NCBI GenBank assembly: GCA_038230255.1
Contig: JBBRNP010000007.1
Span: 132,985-196,984, forward strand
DNA: 64,000 nucleotides
From: AV40 sp038230255
GTDB lineage: Bacteria > Verrucomicrobiota > Verrucomicrobiia > Chthoniobacterales > UBA10450
Direction: 5' to 3'
The notes under the pieces are model-generated. The model had not been told where the DNA came from and did not search any database. It saw only the letters and a program-made list of their open reading frames with translations. The position numbers were made by a program, and so were the translations under genes. Numbering within the stretch: the stretch's first letter is position 1; each line of letters starts with the position of its first letter. Below are positions 50,658 through 59,074 of the stretch, in pieces.

Positions 50658-51521
50658 TTATCCGGGCGCAAGGACGCGCAGCGAGCGCTCGAACAGGCTG
50701 AATTCGACCGGACAATTGCCGACCAGTTCGCCGTCGAGTTCGACTGGAACGGCCTCTTCGCTTTCCACTCGCAATCGCCGGGTTTGGAAATATTCGATCT
50801 CGGGCACACGAATGTCGGAACTGAAGATGACATCCTGCAGATATTTGATGATCTCAAGATAGCCGAGGCGTTTGAAAACGATGACGTCGAGAAGACCGTC
50901 ATCGATCACGGCGTGCTTAAAAAACGGGAACGGCCCGCCATACAAGCGACCGTTGCCGACAAGGACGAACGAGCCTTCGTCAATTGTCGCATCCTCCGAT
51001 TGAATGAAGAGCCGGGGCGGTTTGCGGGCCGCAATTTGAACCGCGGAAATTAAATAACTAACCGGTCCGAAACTGCGTTTTAACTGGTTGCTTGTTTCTT
51101 TTACCACCTGAGCGTCGAGGCCAACGCCGGCGAGCTGAACGAAGAATTTCTGGTTCGCTTTCGGAAGGTCCACCGCGCGGGTGGTATCCGCCTGGATAAT
51201 ATCCCAGCAAAGTTCGAGATCGTGAGTTGGCAAACCGAGCTCGGTCGCGAACACATTCATCGTGCCGATGGGGAGGAGACCGAGCGTGGCGCTGGTTCCG
51301 GCCAGCCCGTTAACTACCTCGTTGATCGTGCCATCGCCGCCCGCAGCCACGATTTTCTCGAAGCCTTCTTCTATTCCGCGCCGGGCCATGAGTTCGGCTT
51401 CGCCGGTCCGAGTGGTGGCACAGACCACGCAATCGTGCGCCAGGGATTCCACTTGGGCCCGTTTTCGCTGGGCACGGTCGCTGTGCGCAGCCGGATTTAG
51501 AATAATCAGGGTGCTCGTCAT
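50658..51521 (-). CDS. Diacylglycerol kinase / lipid kinase family protein (YegS/BmrU type)
   Basis: 287 residues. STLIILNPAAHSDRAQ is the N-terminal nucleotide-site motif, VAAGGDGTINEVVNGLAG near 61-78 the catalytic GGDGT loop, LGLLPIGTMNVFATELGLP near 82-100 the third motif, and the C-terminal beta domain has VLVGNGRLYGGPFPFFKHAVIDDGLLDVIVF near 190-218. These enzymes phosphorylate diacylglycerol or similar lipids; the exact lipid is unknown. The gene starts 57 bases from the divergent AsmA-like gene, so both may be driven from one short intergenic region. Confidence 0.9.
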   Translation of the reverse strand: MTSTLIILNPAAHSDRAQRKRAQVESLAHDCVVCATTRTGEAELMARRGIEEGFEKIVAAGGDGTINEVVNGLAGTSATLGLLPIGTMNVFATELGLPTHDLELCWDIIQADTTRAVDLPKANQKFFVQLAGVGLDAQVVKETSNQLKRSFGPVSYLISAVQIAARKPPRLFIQSEDATIDEGSFVLVGNGRLYGGPFPFFKHAVIDDGLLDVIVFKRLGYLEIIKYLQDVIFSSDIRVPEIEYFQTRRLRVESEEAVPVELDGELVGNCPVEFSLFERSLRVLAPG

Positions 51522-51578
51522 CTCAGCTTGGTACCGGTTTCATCTTTTCTTCAAACATGCCCTGCGTAACGTCTCCGC

Positions 51579-53129
51579 GTGCAAAAAGTAGGACGCCTTA
51601 CACTGATTTTTATCGGCGGATTCTCGATCTTTGGAGCGGTCCTTTTTCTGGCTCTCAATCTGTATGTGCAATCGCAAGGGACACAAGCCAGGATTCAGCA
51701 GGAACTTCGCCAGCGGTTTGGGGCGGCGCTGAAAATTGGACGCGTTAGCGTCACGCCGTGGAGTGGTTTGAAACTCAGCGGCATCACCATCGCGCAAGGA
51801 ACTACTGGCGCGAGCGGCAACTTTCTTGAGGCGGAGAATTTTGGGCTGCGGATCGCCTTTTTTTCTCTTTTCTCGAGACGGCTCGTGTTTAAGGAGGTTT
51901 CGCTGGTCAGTCCGAACGTTGTTTGGCCGCAGAACGCGGATGGCAAGTGGCGATTGCCGGATTTACGGCCGGAGCGTCCGGAAAAAACTCCGACTATCGC
52001 CTCTAAGTCCGAGACTCCTTCGGCTGAACAATCCGAAAAGATCGCGGCGCCGGCGGGAACCGAGTCCACAGAGGCACCTTCAACGCAGCCGCCGCCACGT
52101 TCGGATCGGAAAACGAACACGCCCACGGCGTTCATCTCCGAGGTTCATAAGGTTAGTCTCACGAACGGCAATTTCCGATTTCTCGGTCGCGAAAACGAAC
52201 CGGTCGCGAATTTCGAAGGGGTCGGCTTTCGTGCAGCCGTGCACAATGCTTCCGCACTGAAAGGAAACGCGCGCGTGGCCAAGGTTTCTTTGCGCGAGCG
52301 TTTTTTTCTTCAGCAGTTGCGATCGCCGTTGCGATATGATGCGGACGGTCTCGATCTTTCGCAGATTTCCGCGCATGTCGGCGGCGGAGATGTTACCGGC
52401 CGATTTACGATGCAACCGGAAACTGAGGACTCTCCCTTTCGAGTTGAAATGAAATTCCGCGGCGTCCAGGCGGATCAAATTATTACCGAAGCAGGCGGAC
52501 CCAGCGGAGTCCTGCAGGGGAAGTTAGAGGGCAGTCTGCATACGGAAGGCAAGACGACAGACCCGGACGCGCTTGCTGGAAGCGGCGAGGTTTTCTTACA
52601 CGACGGCCAACTCAAGCAATATAATTTGCTCGTCGCGCTCGGTCAGATTTTTCAAATCGAAGAGCTCACCCAGCTCCATCTCGATCAGGCGGAGGCGAAA
52701 TATCATCTTACTCCAGGGGTGGTGAAGATTGACGAATTAGTGTTGCGCTCCACGAACATTCGTCTCTCGGCCACTGGCACGGTGACTTTTCGCGGCAAAC
52801 TCCATTTGAGCTCGCGCCTGGCCATTAATGAAAAAGTTCGCGCCCAACTTTTTAAGCCGATCCGCACGAATTTTCAGCCCACAGAAGAGCCTGGTTATTC
52901 GGCCGTTGATTTTGAAGTCACCGGAACACTCGAACGACCAAAGACGAATCTGCTCGAAAAGGTAGTAGGGCGCGATTTGAAAGATCTGGTGAACAGTTTC
53001 TGGGGCAGCAAAAGTGACAAGCCGAAAAAGAAAAAAGGCGCGCAGGTAAACGTCGACGAATCAACGCCGATAGCCAGCCCCGATACCAGTGCATCGCCGG
53101 CCGCGCCGAGCCCGTCGAGTTCGCCATGA
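51579..53129 (+). CDS. AsmA-like envelope protein with Pro-rich linker
   Basis: 516 residues from a GTG start. One N-terminal membrane helix (LTLIFIGGFSIFGAVLFLALNLYVQ), then an AsmA N-domain (RFGAALKIGRVSVTPWSGLKLSGITI near 45-70, NFLEAENFGLRIAFFSLF), a disordered Pro/Ser/Glu-rich linker near 130-180, and a C-terminal AsmA-2-like domain (LQGKLEGSLHTEGKTTDPDALAGSGEVFLHDGQL near 305-340). The last 50 residues are again low-complexity (SPDTSASPAAPSPSSSP). It probably has an envelope lipid-transport or biogenesis role. Its stop overlaps the rsmD start (ATGA at 53126-53129). Confidence 0.72.
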   Translation: MQKVGRLTLIFIGGFSIFGAVLFLALNLYVQSQGTQARIQQELRQRFGAALKIGRVSVTPWSGLKLSGITIAQGTTGASGNFLEAENFGLRIAFFSLFSRRLVFKEVSLVSPNVVWPQNADGKWRLPDLRPERPEKTPTIASKSETPSAEQSEKIAAPAGTESTEAPSTQPPPRSDRKTNTPTAFISEVHKVSLTNGNFRFLGRENEPVANFEGVGFRAAVHNASALKGNARVAKVSLRERFFLQQLRSPLRYDADGLDLSQISAHVGGGDVTGRFTMQPETEDSPFRVEMKFRGVQADQIITEAGGPSGVLQGKLEGSLHTEGKTTDPDALAGSGEVFLHDGQLKQYNLLVALGQIFQIEELTQLHLDQAEAKYHLTPGVVKIDELVLRSTNIRLSATGTVTFRGKLHLSSRLAINEKVRAQLFKPIRTNFQPTEEPGYSAVDFEVTGTLERPKTNLLEKVVGRDLKDLVNSFWGSKSDKPKKKKGAQVNVDESTPIASPDTSASPAAPSPSSSP

Positions 53130-53686
53130 GGGTAATCGCCGGTCGCGCCGGCGGTGTTCGGCTTATCTCGCCGAAGAACGGCGTCCGCCCAACGATGGAC
53201 CGCGTAAAAGCAGCGATTTTCTCCAGCCTCGGTGAGACAGTGATTGGCGCGCGGGTCCTCGATCTTTTTGCCGGAACGGGTGCGCTCGGTATCGAGGCGC
53301 TCAGCCGCGGCGCTAACTCGGCTCTCTTTGTCGAAGAAGATCGACAATCGATCTTGGCGGTCGAAAAAAACCTCAGCAAAACGAAGCTCGCCGGCCGGGT
53401 CCGCCAACAGGACGTGTTTGGTTTTCTAAAAAACGCCGGGCCGGCCGCAGAAAAATTTCAAATCGTGTTTGCCGATCCGCCTTACGATAAAACGAAATCC
53501 GGTGAGCGCTTTACCGACAAGCTTTTGGCCAATGAGACGTTACCGCGTCTGCTCGAACCGGACGGAATTTTTGTCTTGGAGAAGCGCCCCGCAGAAGAAG
53601 TTCCGTCGACAAAACTGTGGCGGGTGACGCGGCAGAAGACATATGGCGCCACTGAAGTCCTGTTCCTTTCGCCAATTCGCGAATGA
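53126..53686 (+). CDS. rsmD: 16S rRNA (guanine(966)-N(2))-methyltransferase
   Basis: 186 residues. MRVIAGRAGGVRLISPKNGVRPTMDRVKAAIFSSL is the typical RsmD N-terminus; VLDLFAGTGALGIEALSRGA near 43-62 binds SAM; FADPPYDK near 112-119 is the catalytic DPPY motif. The enzyme methylates G966 of 16S rRNA (E. coli numbering) on the 30S subunit. It overlaps both neighbours by ATGA (AsmA-like gene before, kdtA after), so three genes are translationally coupled. The 10-mer at 53337 is read as E-D-R-Q. Confidence 0.94.
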   Translation: MRVIAGRAGGVRLISPKNGVRPTMDRVKAAIFSSLGETVIGARVLDLFAGTGALGIEALSRGANSALFVEEDRQSILAVEKNLSKTKLAGRVRQQDVFGFLKNAGPAAEKFQIVFADPPYDKTKSGERFTDKLLANETLPRLLEPDGIFVLEKRPAEEVPSTKLWRVTRQKTYGATEVLFLSPIRE

Positions 53687-54972
53687 TTCGCTTTATCTAC
53701 AATCTGCTCTGGCCGCTCGGCTTGGTGTTTTTTCTGCCGGGTTACCTGGTCAAAATGTTTCGCCGCGGCAATTACCGCGAAAAATTCGGTCAGCGTTTGG
53801 GTATCTACGATGCGCACTTACGTGCCCGACTTTATTGGACGAAAGCATTCTGGCTGCATGCGGTCAGTGTCGGGGAGGTGACAGTTGCCCTGAAACTGGC
53901 CCGGCAAATTCGTATTTTGAAACCGAATCAGGAGTTTGTCCTGACGACGACAACTACGACGGGATTTGCCTTCGCCAATAAGAACGCACCCGAGTGGATC
54001 GAGGTGATGTACAGTCCGCTCGATTTCTGGCCGATCATGCGCCGCGCCTTCGCCACGATTAATCCCAAGGCGATCATTCTGGTTGAAGCGGAGGTCTGGC
54101 CCAATCTCGTGGCCGAAGCGCACGCCCGGGAAATACCAATCGCCTTGGTCAATGCTCGGTTGTCGCCGCGGTCAGAGAAACGGTTTCGAATGTTTCGCAG
54201 TTTTGTCGCGCCGACTTTTCGACTTCTCGACGCGATTGGTGTGCAAAATCTCGAAGATATTGAGCGATGGAAAGCAATCGGCGCCGAGGAAGGGAAAATC
54301 ATTCACCTTGGCAGCATCAAGTACGATCCCGAAAACGTAGAAGTTGATCCCGAGCTACCGGCCGAGATTCTCGGAGGATTCGGGTTGGAAAAGCGCAGCG
54401 TTATTTTCGGAGGCAGCACGCATAATGGAGAAGAGAAAGTCCTGGCCGAAGTGTTTCGCGCTTTGCGAAGTGATTTTGTCGATCTCCTTTTGATTCTGGC
54501 TCCGCGACATACCGAACGGACCGCCGAAATTCGTCGCGACTTGGAAGGAATCGGATTCCATGTCGCACTCCGGAGTCAATTGCCTGCTCCCGATCCGTTT
54601 CTCGATTGTTTATTGATCGATTCCACCGGTGAACTGCTGGATTGGTACGGGGTGGCGACAGTTGCCTTCATCGGGAAAAGTTTGCTCGCGCGCGGCGGAC
54701 AAAATCCAGCCGAAGCGATCCTGGCCGGGAAACCGGTTTTGTTTGGGCCCCACATGGAGAATTTCGCGGCGCTGGCAAACGCACTCGTGGCAGCGCGCGG
54801 AGCGATTCAAGTTAACTCTGCAACCGAACTGCGGCGGGCCATGACGAACCTCCTGGCAAATCCCGACGACCGCGAGCAGATGGTGCAGAACGCTCGGAAA
54901 GTCCTCGACACACATCACGGAGCTACCGCTCGCGCGGCCCAGTTACTGGTGGATCTGAAGCCCGCGCGTTGA
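53683..54972 (+). CDS. kdtA: 3-deoxy-D-manno-octulosonic acid transferase
   Basis: 429 residues. An N-terminal membrane helix (FIYNLLWPLGLVFFLPGYL) precedes a GT-B transferase of family GT30: FWLHAVSVGEVTVALKLARQIR near 51-72, TTTTTTGFAFA near 87, EAEVWPNLVAEAHAREIPIALVNARLS near 137-164, HLGSIKYDP near 206 and a C-terminal FIGKSLLARGGQNPAEAILAGKPVLFGPHMENF near 327-360. KdtA adds KDO from CMP-KDO to lipid A precursor at the cytoplasmic face of the inner membrane, which shows the organism makes lipopolysaccharide. It is the last chromosomal gene before the tRNA-Glu island junction. Confidence 0.95.
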   Translation: MIRFIYNLLWPLGLVFFLPGYLVKMFRRGNYREKFGQRLGIYDAHLRARLYWTKAFWLHAVSVGEVTVALKLARQIRILKPNQEFVLTTTTTTGFAFANKNAPEWIEVMYSPLDFWPIMRRAFATINPKAIILVEAEVWPNLVAEAHAREIPIALVNARLSPRSEKRFRMFRSFVAPTFRLLDAIGVQNLEDIERWKAIGAEEGKIIHLGSIKYDPENVEVDPELPAEILGGFGLEKRSVIFGGSTHNGEEKVLAEVFRALRSDFVDLLLILAPRHTERTAEIRRDLEGIGFHVALRSQLPAPDPFLDCLLIDSTGELLDWYGVATVAFIGKSLLARGGQNPAEAILAGKPVLFGPHMENFAALANALVAARGAIQVNSATELRRAMTNLLANPDDREQMVQNARKVLDTHHGATARAAQLLVDLKPAR

Positions 54973-55024
54973 AAATTCGCGAGGTTGCCTTGCTGCTAAC
55001 GAATGGAATATTGGGCGGCTTCCT

Positions 55025-55097
55025 GACCCTATCGTCTAGAGGCCTAGGACATCGCCCTTTCACGGCGGTAACACGGGTTCGAATCCCGTTAGGGTCG
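55025..55097 (+). tRNA. tRNA-Glu (TTC)
   Basis: A 73-nt tRNA. The acceptor stem is GACCCTA (55025-55031) with TAGGGTC (55090-55096), discriminator G at 55097. The anticodon arm has the loop CTTTCAC with TTC at 55059-55061, and the T arm contains GGGTTCGAATCCC. CCA is not encoded. An integrase fragment begins 76 bases downstream, so its 3' end is a likely attachment site. Confidence 0.96.
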
Positions 55098-55172
55098 CCC
55101 TCATTATGAGTGACTTACATACGTTTTCAAAAAGGCGTGACAAAAACGTGACAAATCCGCAACATCGAAAGT

Positions 55173-55433
55173 GTGAAAACCAAACGCATTGAAGTTAAGG
55201 AAGGAAACATTTCTGTTCCCATCTACGAATTTTCTGACGGACGATTTTGCTTGGATACCCAGCTAGGAAAGACGCGAAAGCGAATAACGCGCAGCTCGCT
55301 CAAGGCAGCGAAAATCGAAGCGCGCCGGCTCATTCGCGAATTGCTCGCCACCGCCGATGGGTCGGTCGGAACCGATATGATCGCGCGTTTTCGCCGAGGT
55401 GAATGTCGGACCGGAACCACAGCGAACTTCTAA
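55173..55433 (+). pseudogene. Truncated tyrosine integrase (N-terminal arm-binding part only)
   Basis: 86 codons from a GTG. The text KRIEVKEGNISVPIYEFSDG, then GRFCLDTQLGKTRKRITRSSLKAAKIEARRLIRELLA, resembles the N-terminal, DNA-arm-binding part of tyrosine recombinases found next to tRNA genes. The catalytic domain with the R-H-R-Y residues is missing; the frame stops and the next 400 bases have no matching continuation. Position 76 bp after tRNA-Glu supports a former integrative element. The call rests on general pattern and context, so it is tentative. Confidence 0.55.
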
Positions 55434-55832
55434 ACGACCAGGTCGCGCACACCTGCGTCAGAGGCAGAACGATCTGCCGCTGTTCCGCTATCCACCGTTA
55501 AGCCGCTAGCCACTTCACCCTCACCGCGATCATCGTCGTCCAAGCCAAGTACAATCTCGGATACCGAGGCGCCATCCGAACGACCACGCATTCGCGGTCC
55601 GCGCATCGCAGACCCCGGCAACCTCTGATTCAAGGCAGTTTCGGATGAGCAAAGAAATCAACTTCGTCATCAACGGCAAAGGGCAGTCGGAAACATCTCC
55701 TTCGCTCAGACGAACGAGCCGATGATCGCGCGCGCGCAACAAATAAGCCATTTTATGCTTATCGGCTGTTTTCTCGCCTGGCGGCGAAACGTTGCTCGGA
55801 AGCGAAAATCCGTTTAGGAACATTCCAGTGCA
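55434..55832. other. Decayed sequence between integrase fragment and Cas3 remnant
   Basis: No convincing complete gene. A short peptide starting at 55646 (MSKEINFVINGKGQSETSP, then a stop) reads like the beginning of a ubiquitin-like or other small beta-domain protein, and a shifted frame after it (EPMIARAQQISHFMLIG) could be its continuation, implying a frameshifted remnant. The rest is open in several frames without recognisable motifs. I take the whole stretch as degraded island DNA. Confidence 0.4.
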
Positions 55833-56000
55833 ATGAGCTTCAACGATATTGATGACCTGTTCCGAATTGCCTTCGGGGAACAAGTCACGACTTTTGACTA
55901 TCAGGCGAGGCTCGCCGGCGGCAGCGAAGGCGCCGCATGCGAATCGAAACTCATCAATGTGCCCACCGGCTGCGGCAAGATCAGGGCTGTCGCCCGCTGA
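55833..56000 (+). pseudogene. N-terminal remnant of a Cas3-like DEAD helicase
   Basis: 55 codons from ATG to TGA. The peptide opens MSFNDIDDLFRIAF, then VTTFDYQARLAGG, and near its end INVPTGCGKIRAVA. The FDYQxRLA segment followed by a Walker A box, PTGCGK, is how Cas3 helicases of this class begin; the normally following threonine is isoleucine, and the frame stops a few residues later. It lies 47 bases upstream of csb1. It is most simply the broken start of an older cas3, or of a replaced copy, in the same island. The intact cas3 lies 3 kb downstream and has a different N-terminus. Confidence 0.6.
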
Positions 56001-56047
56001 AATGAATTTACTCTAAGACATCAGTACAAAACCAAAAACTAATCATT

Positions 56048-57460
56048 ATGACCTCAGATAATCCGACAACCTCCTCACCTGCTTCGCATGAACCGATCTC
56101 TCTCGATCTTAATCGTCTAGAAACAGCAGTTGCTTCTGATGCTGCGATTCGCTGCGTGACAAAGTTGGTTCCTACGGGCCACGAACGAGACAAAGTGTTT
56201 CCGCCAACATATGACGGATCGATCTATGCCGAGGAGCGGCGCGTGGATGACGACGGTGAGCATCTAATCCCTGCGGTTCTTTTGGATTCAGTCGCATCGC
56301 AAGCGAACCGAATGGAGTTGGTGCTTCTCGATGCACACGGTAGCCGCGCGGGCGATGGCGAAGGAAGCCCGGTTTTCGAGTTTCCTTTGCTGAAAGTTGA
56401 TTTCAACGGAACCGCAGTTAATTCGCCTTCTTCAATCAGCGTTCTTGAAGCGCCTCATCGAATATTCGACGCGATCTTTCGCGACAGCGTAGTCGTAACC
56501 TCAAAGGACGATACCAAGACGGAGAAGCGAGACGATTTCAAGGCTTCTACAATTGGCGAGGCGCTAGCATCAGCGTCGCTTACGAACGCGACACCACTCT
56601 TCGAATGGTCACCAACCTCGCTTCTCTTCGGTGCATGGAATTCGACGAAAGCGGTGAAAGGGAATGCGAAGTTCGCGCGAGCTCTTGTTTCAGAGATCGT
56701 CGGATATTACGCGGAACCAGGTAAGCGCGTTGGAAGCCGCATTGACCCTCTCGAAATTGGAAAGGTTCCTTTGTATCGAACCGGCGATGGCGATCTCGAC
56801 TACACTGCCGACGAGAATCAGGCGAGGATGGTTCCGGGAACAACCGAACGTGAGGTGTTCAAGATCAAGAAGGGAAACAAAGAGGTCGCCGCGGCTCCTT
56901 CTGATCTGAACCATGGGAACGTGACACCTTCTGTTGCGCGGGCAAAGGAGGCTCTCCGAGGACCGGGGAAAACGGTTGTCGAAGAACGCGACCGTCTCCT
57001 GCCTGGCGGAATCACCATGAAGTTTGCGCGACAGACGACGGTGCTTTCGCTTGCGGCATTGCGGCGTTTGCGTTTTCCACAAAACGGTCAAGCACCGACG
57101 AACGCACGCGACGCTGCCGCCCGCACCGTATTGGCGGCTTTAGGTCTGGTCGCAATGACCGCAAGTCGGCGCGACTACTTCCTTCGTTCGCGTTGTGACC
57201 TTTACCCACCGGAAGCAGCGAATTTCGAGATCGTGACGCCCGGTGCCGCTCAGGGCACACCCTTTCAATTAGAGTTCGAAGACGCTGTGTTGCTCCTTAA
57301 TCAGGCAATCGCAGCAGCCGGTGAATTGCAACCGCCGCTCAAATGGAAATCCTCCAGCGAGTTGCCGAAGATCGTTCCGTCCAAGAAGCTCGTCGATCTC
57401 ATTGTCATCGGTCGGCGGCATGGCGGCAGCGAATCAGACGCCGAGGACGGAGGCGAGTAA
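56048..57460 (+). CDS. csb1: Type I-G CRISPR Cas7 protein Csb1 (GSU0053 family)
   Basis: 470 residues. In type I-G (formerly I-U) systems Csb1 is the Cas7 RAMP subunit that forms the crRNA-binding backbone of Cascade. Family-like segments are LDLNRLETAVASDAAIRCVTKLVPTG near 18-43, EFPLLKVDFNGTAVNSPSSISVLEAPHRIFDAIFRDS near 115-150, NATPLFEWSPTSLLFGAWNSTKAVKGNAKFARALVSEIVGYYA near 177-222 and LRRLRFPQNGQ near 337. It is the first gene of a tight operon with csb2 (3-base gap), cas3 and csb3. The gene order csb1-csb2-cas3-csb3 and the companion genes make the assignment strong although the family is diverse. No signal peptide; cytoplasmic. Confidence 0.88.
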   Translation: MTSDNPTTSSPASHEPISLDLNRLETAVASDAAIRCVTKLVPTGHERDKVFPPTYDGSIYAEERRVDDDGEHLIPAVLLDSVASQANRMELVLLDAHGSRAGDGEGSPVFEFPLLKVDFNGTAVNSPSSISVLEAPHRIFDAIFRDSVVVTSKDDTKTEKRDDFKASTIGEALASASLTNATPLFEWSPTSLLFGAWNSTKAVKGNAKFARALVSEIVGYYAEPGKRVGSRIDPLEIGKVPLYRTGDGDLDYTADENQARMVPGTTEREVFKIKKGNKEVAAAPSDLNHGNVTPSVARAKEALRGPGKTVVEERDRLLPGGITMKFARQTTVLSLAALRRLRFPQNGQAPTNARDAAARTVLAALGLVAMTASRRDYFLRSRCDLYPPEAANFEIVTPGAAQGTPFQLEFEDAVLLLNQAIAAAGELQPPLKWKSSSELPKIVPSKKLVDLIVIGRRHGGSESDAEDGGE

Positions 57461-57463
57461 GCG

Positions 57464-59074
57464 ATGTTCGCTTTGCGAGTCGAGTTTCTGACGGGGCGTT
57501 GCGTCGCCAAGGAAACGCATCAGCGAGCTGAATGGCCGCCACATCCAGCCCGGCTTTTTTCTACGTTGGTCTCGGCGCTTTACGTCCGCGTTCCAGATGG
57601 CGAGGAGCCGGATATTGCGGAGCTTCGCGCATTGGAGTGGCTACAGGAGCAAGGTCCGCCGGAAATCGCGTTTTCGTCTTCGGTGATGCGCCGAACGGTC
57701 GTCACTCACTACGTTCCCATCAACGATGTGGGCTTGCCCGATAAGACAGCCGAGAAATTGGAGGCAGACCTTCGGACGGCTTCGGACGGAAAGGCTAAAA
57801 TGAAAGCGAATCAGAAGACCGATCCAATCGCGGCGGCACAGAAGGCTCTTCGAGACGCAGGGAGCAAAGCACTTCGTTTTCTTCCCGAACGGCAGAGCGG
57901 TCGCAAACCGCGCACCTTTCCCACGATCCGGCCGGACAACCCGGCGGTGCATTATCTCTGGCCGAATGCGGAAGGTCGTGACCACCGGGACGGATTCGTT
58001 GGTGTCATCAGCCGAGTGGCTTATTTAGGACATTCCTCGTCTTTGGTTTCGATTGGGATCGTCGAGCATTGCAATGTCGTTGAGCGATGGACGCCTCACC
58101 AGCGAGGCGAAAAGCTTCGCAGCTTTGCGAAGCAGCAACTCCAAGCGTTGCAGCAAGTGTTTCCGGTCAATGAGCGAGCGGAGCAGTCCTATCGCTTACC
58201 GTTTGAGGCGATCTCTTACGGCCCCAAGATGGATGAAGCTTCGACTGTGAAGTTGGCCTTCAGTCCCGATTGGATTGTTTTCCGAAAGCTCAAAGGCCCG
58301 GAGTTGCCAATTAAGGCCACGCTCGACCTCACTCGTGCATTTCGACGTTTGGTTTTGAACGGACCTCGGGCAGCAACGCTCAGTAACCCGGCAAAACAAC
58401 TACTGAGTGGCCATGCAGGCGATGGCTCGCCGTTGCAAGAGGACCATGTTGCCTGGATTGCATTGCCGTTCGTAGGGCGGAGGTACGCTCGGGGATCAGG
58501 GCTTCTGAAGGGGTTGGCCGTCGTGCTTCCGAGTCTGCTGAATGAAGCCAAACACGCCGGCCTCGCAGATGAAATCCTGGCCACTCTCGAAGTCGGATCG
58601 TCGCTAGAGATCGCTGGAATTGGCAAGTGGAAGATCGAGCGCGTTCGCGCTGGCGAGCACAATGCAACGTTGGATCCCGAAACATGGACCCGCCCTGCCA
58701 TGCGCTGGGCGACGGTTACGCCTCTCATGTTGGATCGACATCCAGGGCATCTTTTCGGGCGTGCCGCCAAGACTGAGGCACAGGTGAAGGCGAGAGAGAA
58801 GGCGCGGCTGGAGGCCGAAGAATCCGTTTCCGCCGCTTGTATCCGCCTCGGCCTTCCCGCGCCAATGGAGATTTCGCTATCTCGCTATTCTTCGATTGTC
58901 GGAGCGCCGCCCTCACACACCTTTCGGGCACCACCGCAACGTTCGGGTAAGCCAAGGCGTTACTACGTTCATGCCACGTTAATCTTTGCGGAACCAGCGC
59001 CGGGACCATTACTTTTGGGAGCGGGACGTTATTTCGGTTTCGGTCTCTGCAAACCGGTTGAGGAAACAAGGTGA
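57464..59074 (+). CDS. csb2: Type I-G CRISPR Cas5/Cas6 protein Csb2 (GSU0054 family)
   Basis: 536 residues. The N-terminal RAMP domain opens MFALRVEFLTGRCVAKETHQ and continues with EWPPHPARLFSTLVSALY near 24-41, the pattern of the Csb2 family, a Cas5 fused to a Cas6-like part. The C-terminal region ends with HATLIFAEPAPGPLLLGAGRYFGFGLCKP, a glycine-rich loop as in Cas6 processing enzymes. In I-G systems Csb2 is proposed to cut pre-crRNA and cap the crRNA 5' handle. Its last three bases overlap the GTG start of cas3. The catalytic histidine for cleavage cannot be named from sequence alone. Confidence 0.86.
   Translation: MFALRVEFLTGRCVAKETHQRAEWPPHPARLFSTLVSALYVRVPDGEEPDIAELRALEWLQEQGPPEIAFSSSVMRRTVVTHYVPINDVGLPDKTAEKLEADLRTASDGKAKMKANQKTDPIAAAQKALRDAGSKALRFLPERQSGRKPRTFPTIRPDNPAVHYLWPNAEGRDHRDGFVGVISRVAYLGHSSSLVSIGIVEHCNVVERWTPHQRGEKLRSFAKQQLQALQQVFPVNERAEQSYRLPFEAISYGPKMDEASTVKLAFSPDWIVFRKLKGPELPIKATLDLTRAFRRLVLNGPRAATLSNPAKQLLSGHAGDGSPLQEDHVAWIALPFVGRRYARGSGLLKGLAVVLPSLLNEAKHAGLADEILATLEVGSSLEIAGIGKWKIERVRAGEHNATLDPETWTRPAMRWATVTPLMLDRHPGHLFGRAAKTEAQVKAREKARLEAEESVSAACIRLGLPAPMEISLSRYSSIVGAPPSHTFRAPPQRSGKPRRYYVHATLIFAEPAPGPLLLGAGRYFGFGLCKPVEETR

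Larger units (their letters stand above)
5787..53346. repeat. Dispersed 10-mer AAGATCGACA, 30 exact copies
   Basis: Read-through of both strands gave plus-strand starts at 5787, 6186, 11469, 14232, 15145, 17325, 19876, 20732, 24047, 26023, 28657, 29562, 31658, 33973, 37472, 42738, 46482, 49111 and 53337, and minus-strand copies (TGTCGATCTT) at 7869, 13349, 19096, 22785, 23461, 26103, 28126, 32351, 37612, 47370 and 49721. The next base is A or T in most copies. About 0.1 is expected by chance for a 10-mer on two strands of 64 kb. Copies encode different peptides (KID, VDL, EDRQ, CRS, LSIF) and a few lie between genes (32351, 49721) or across a stop codon (20732). Confidence 0.85.

Noticed and set aside
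5787..53346. The 10-mer as a by-product of codon preference
   Set aside because: Copies fall in several frames and both orientations and also between genes, which codon preference cannot produce.
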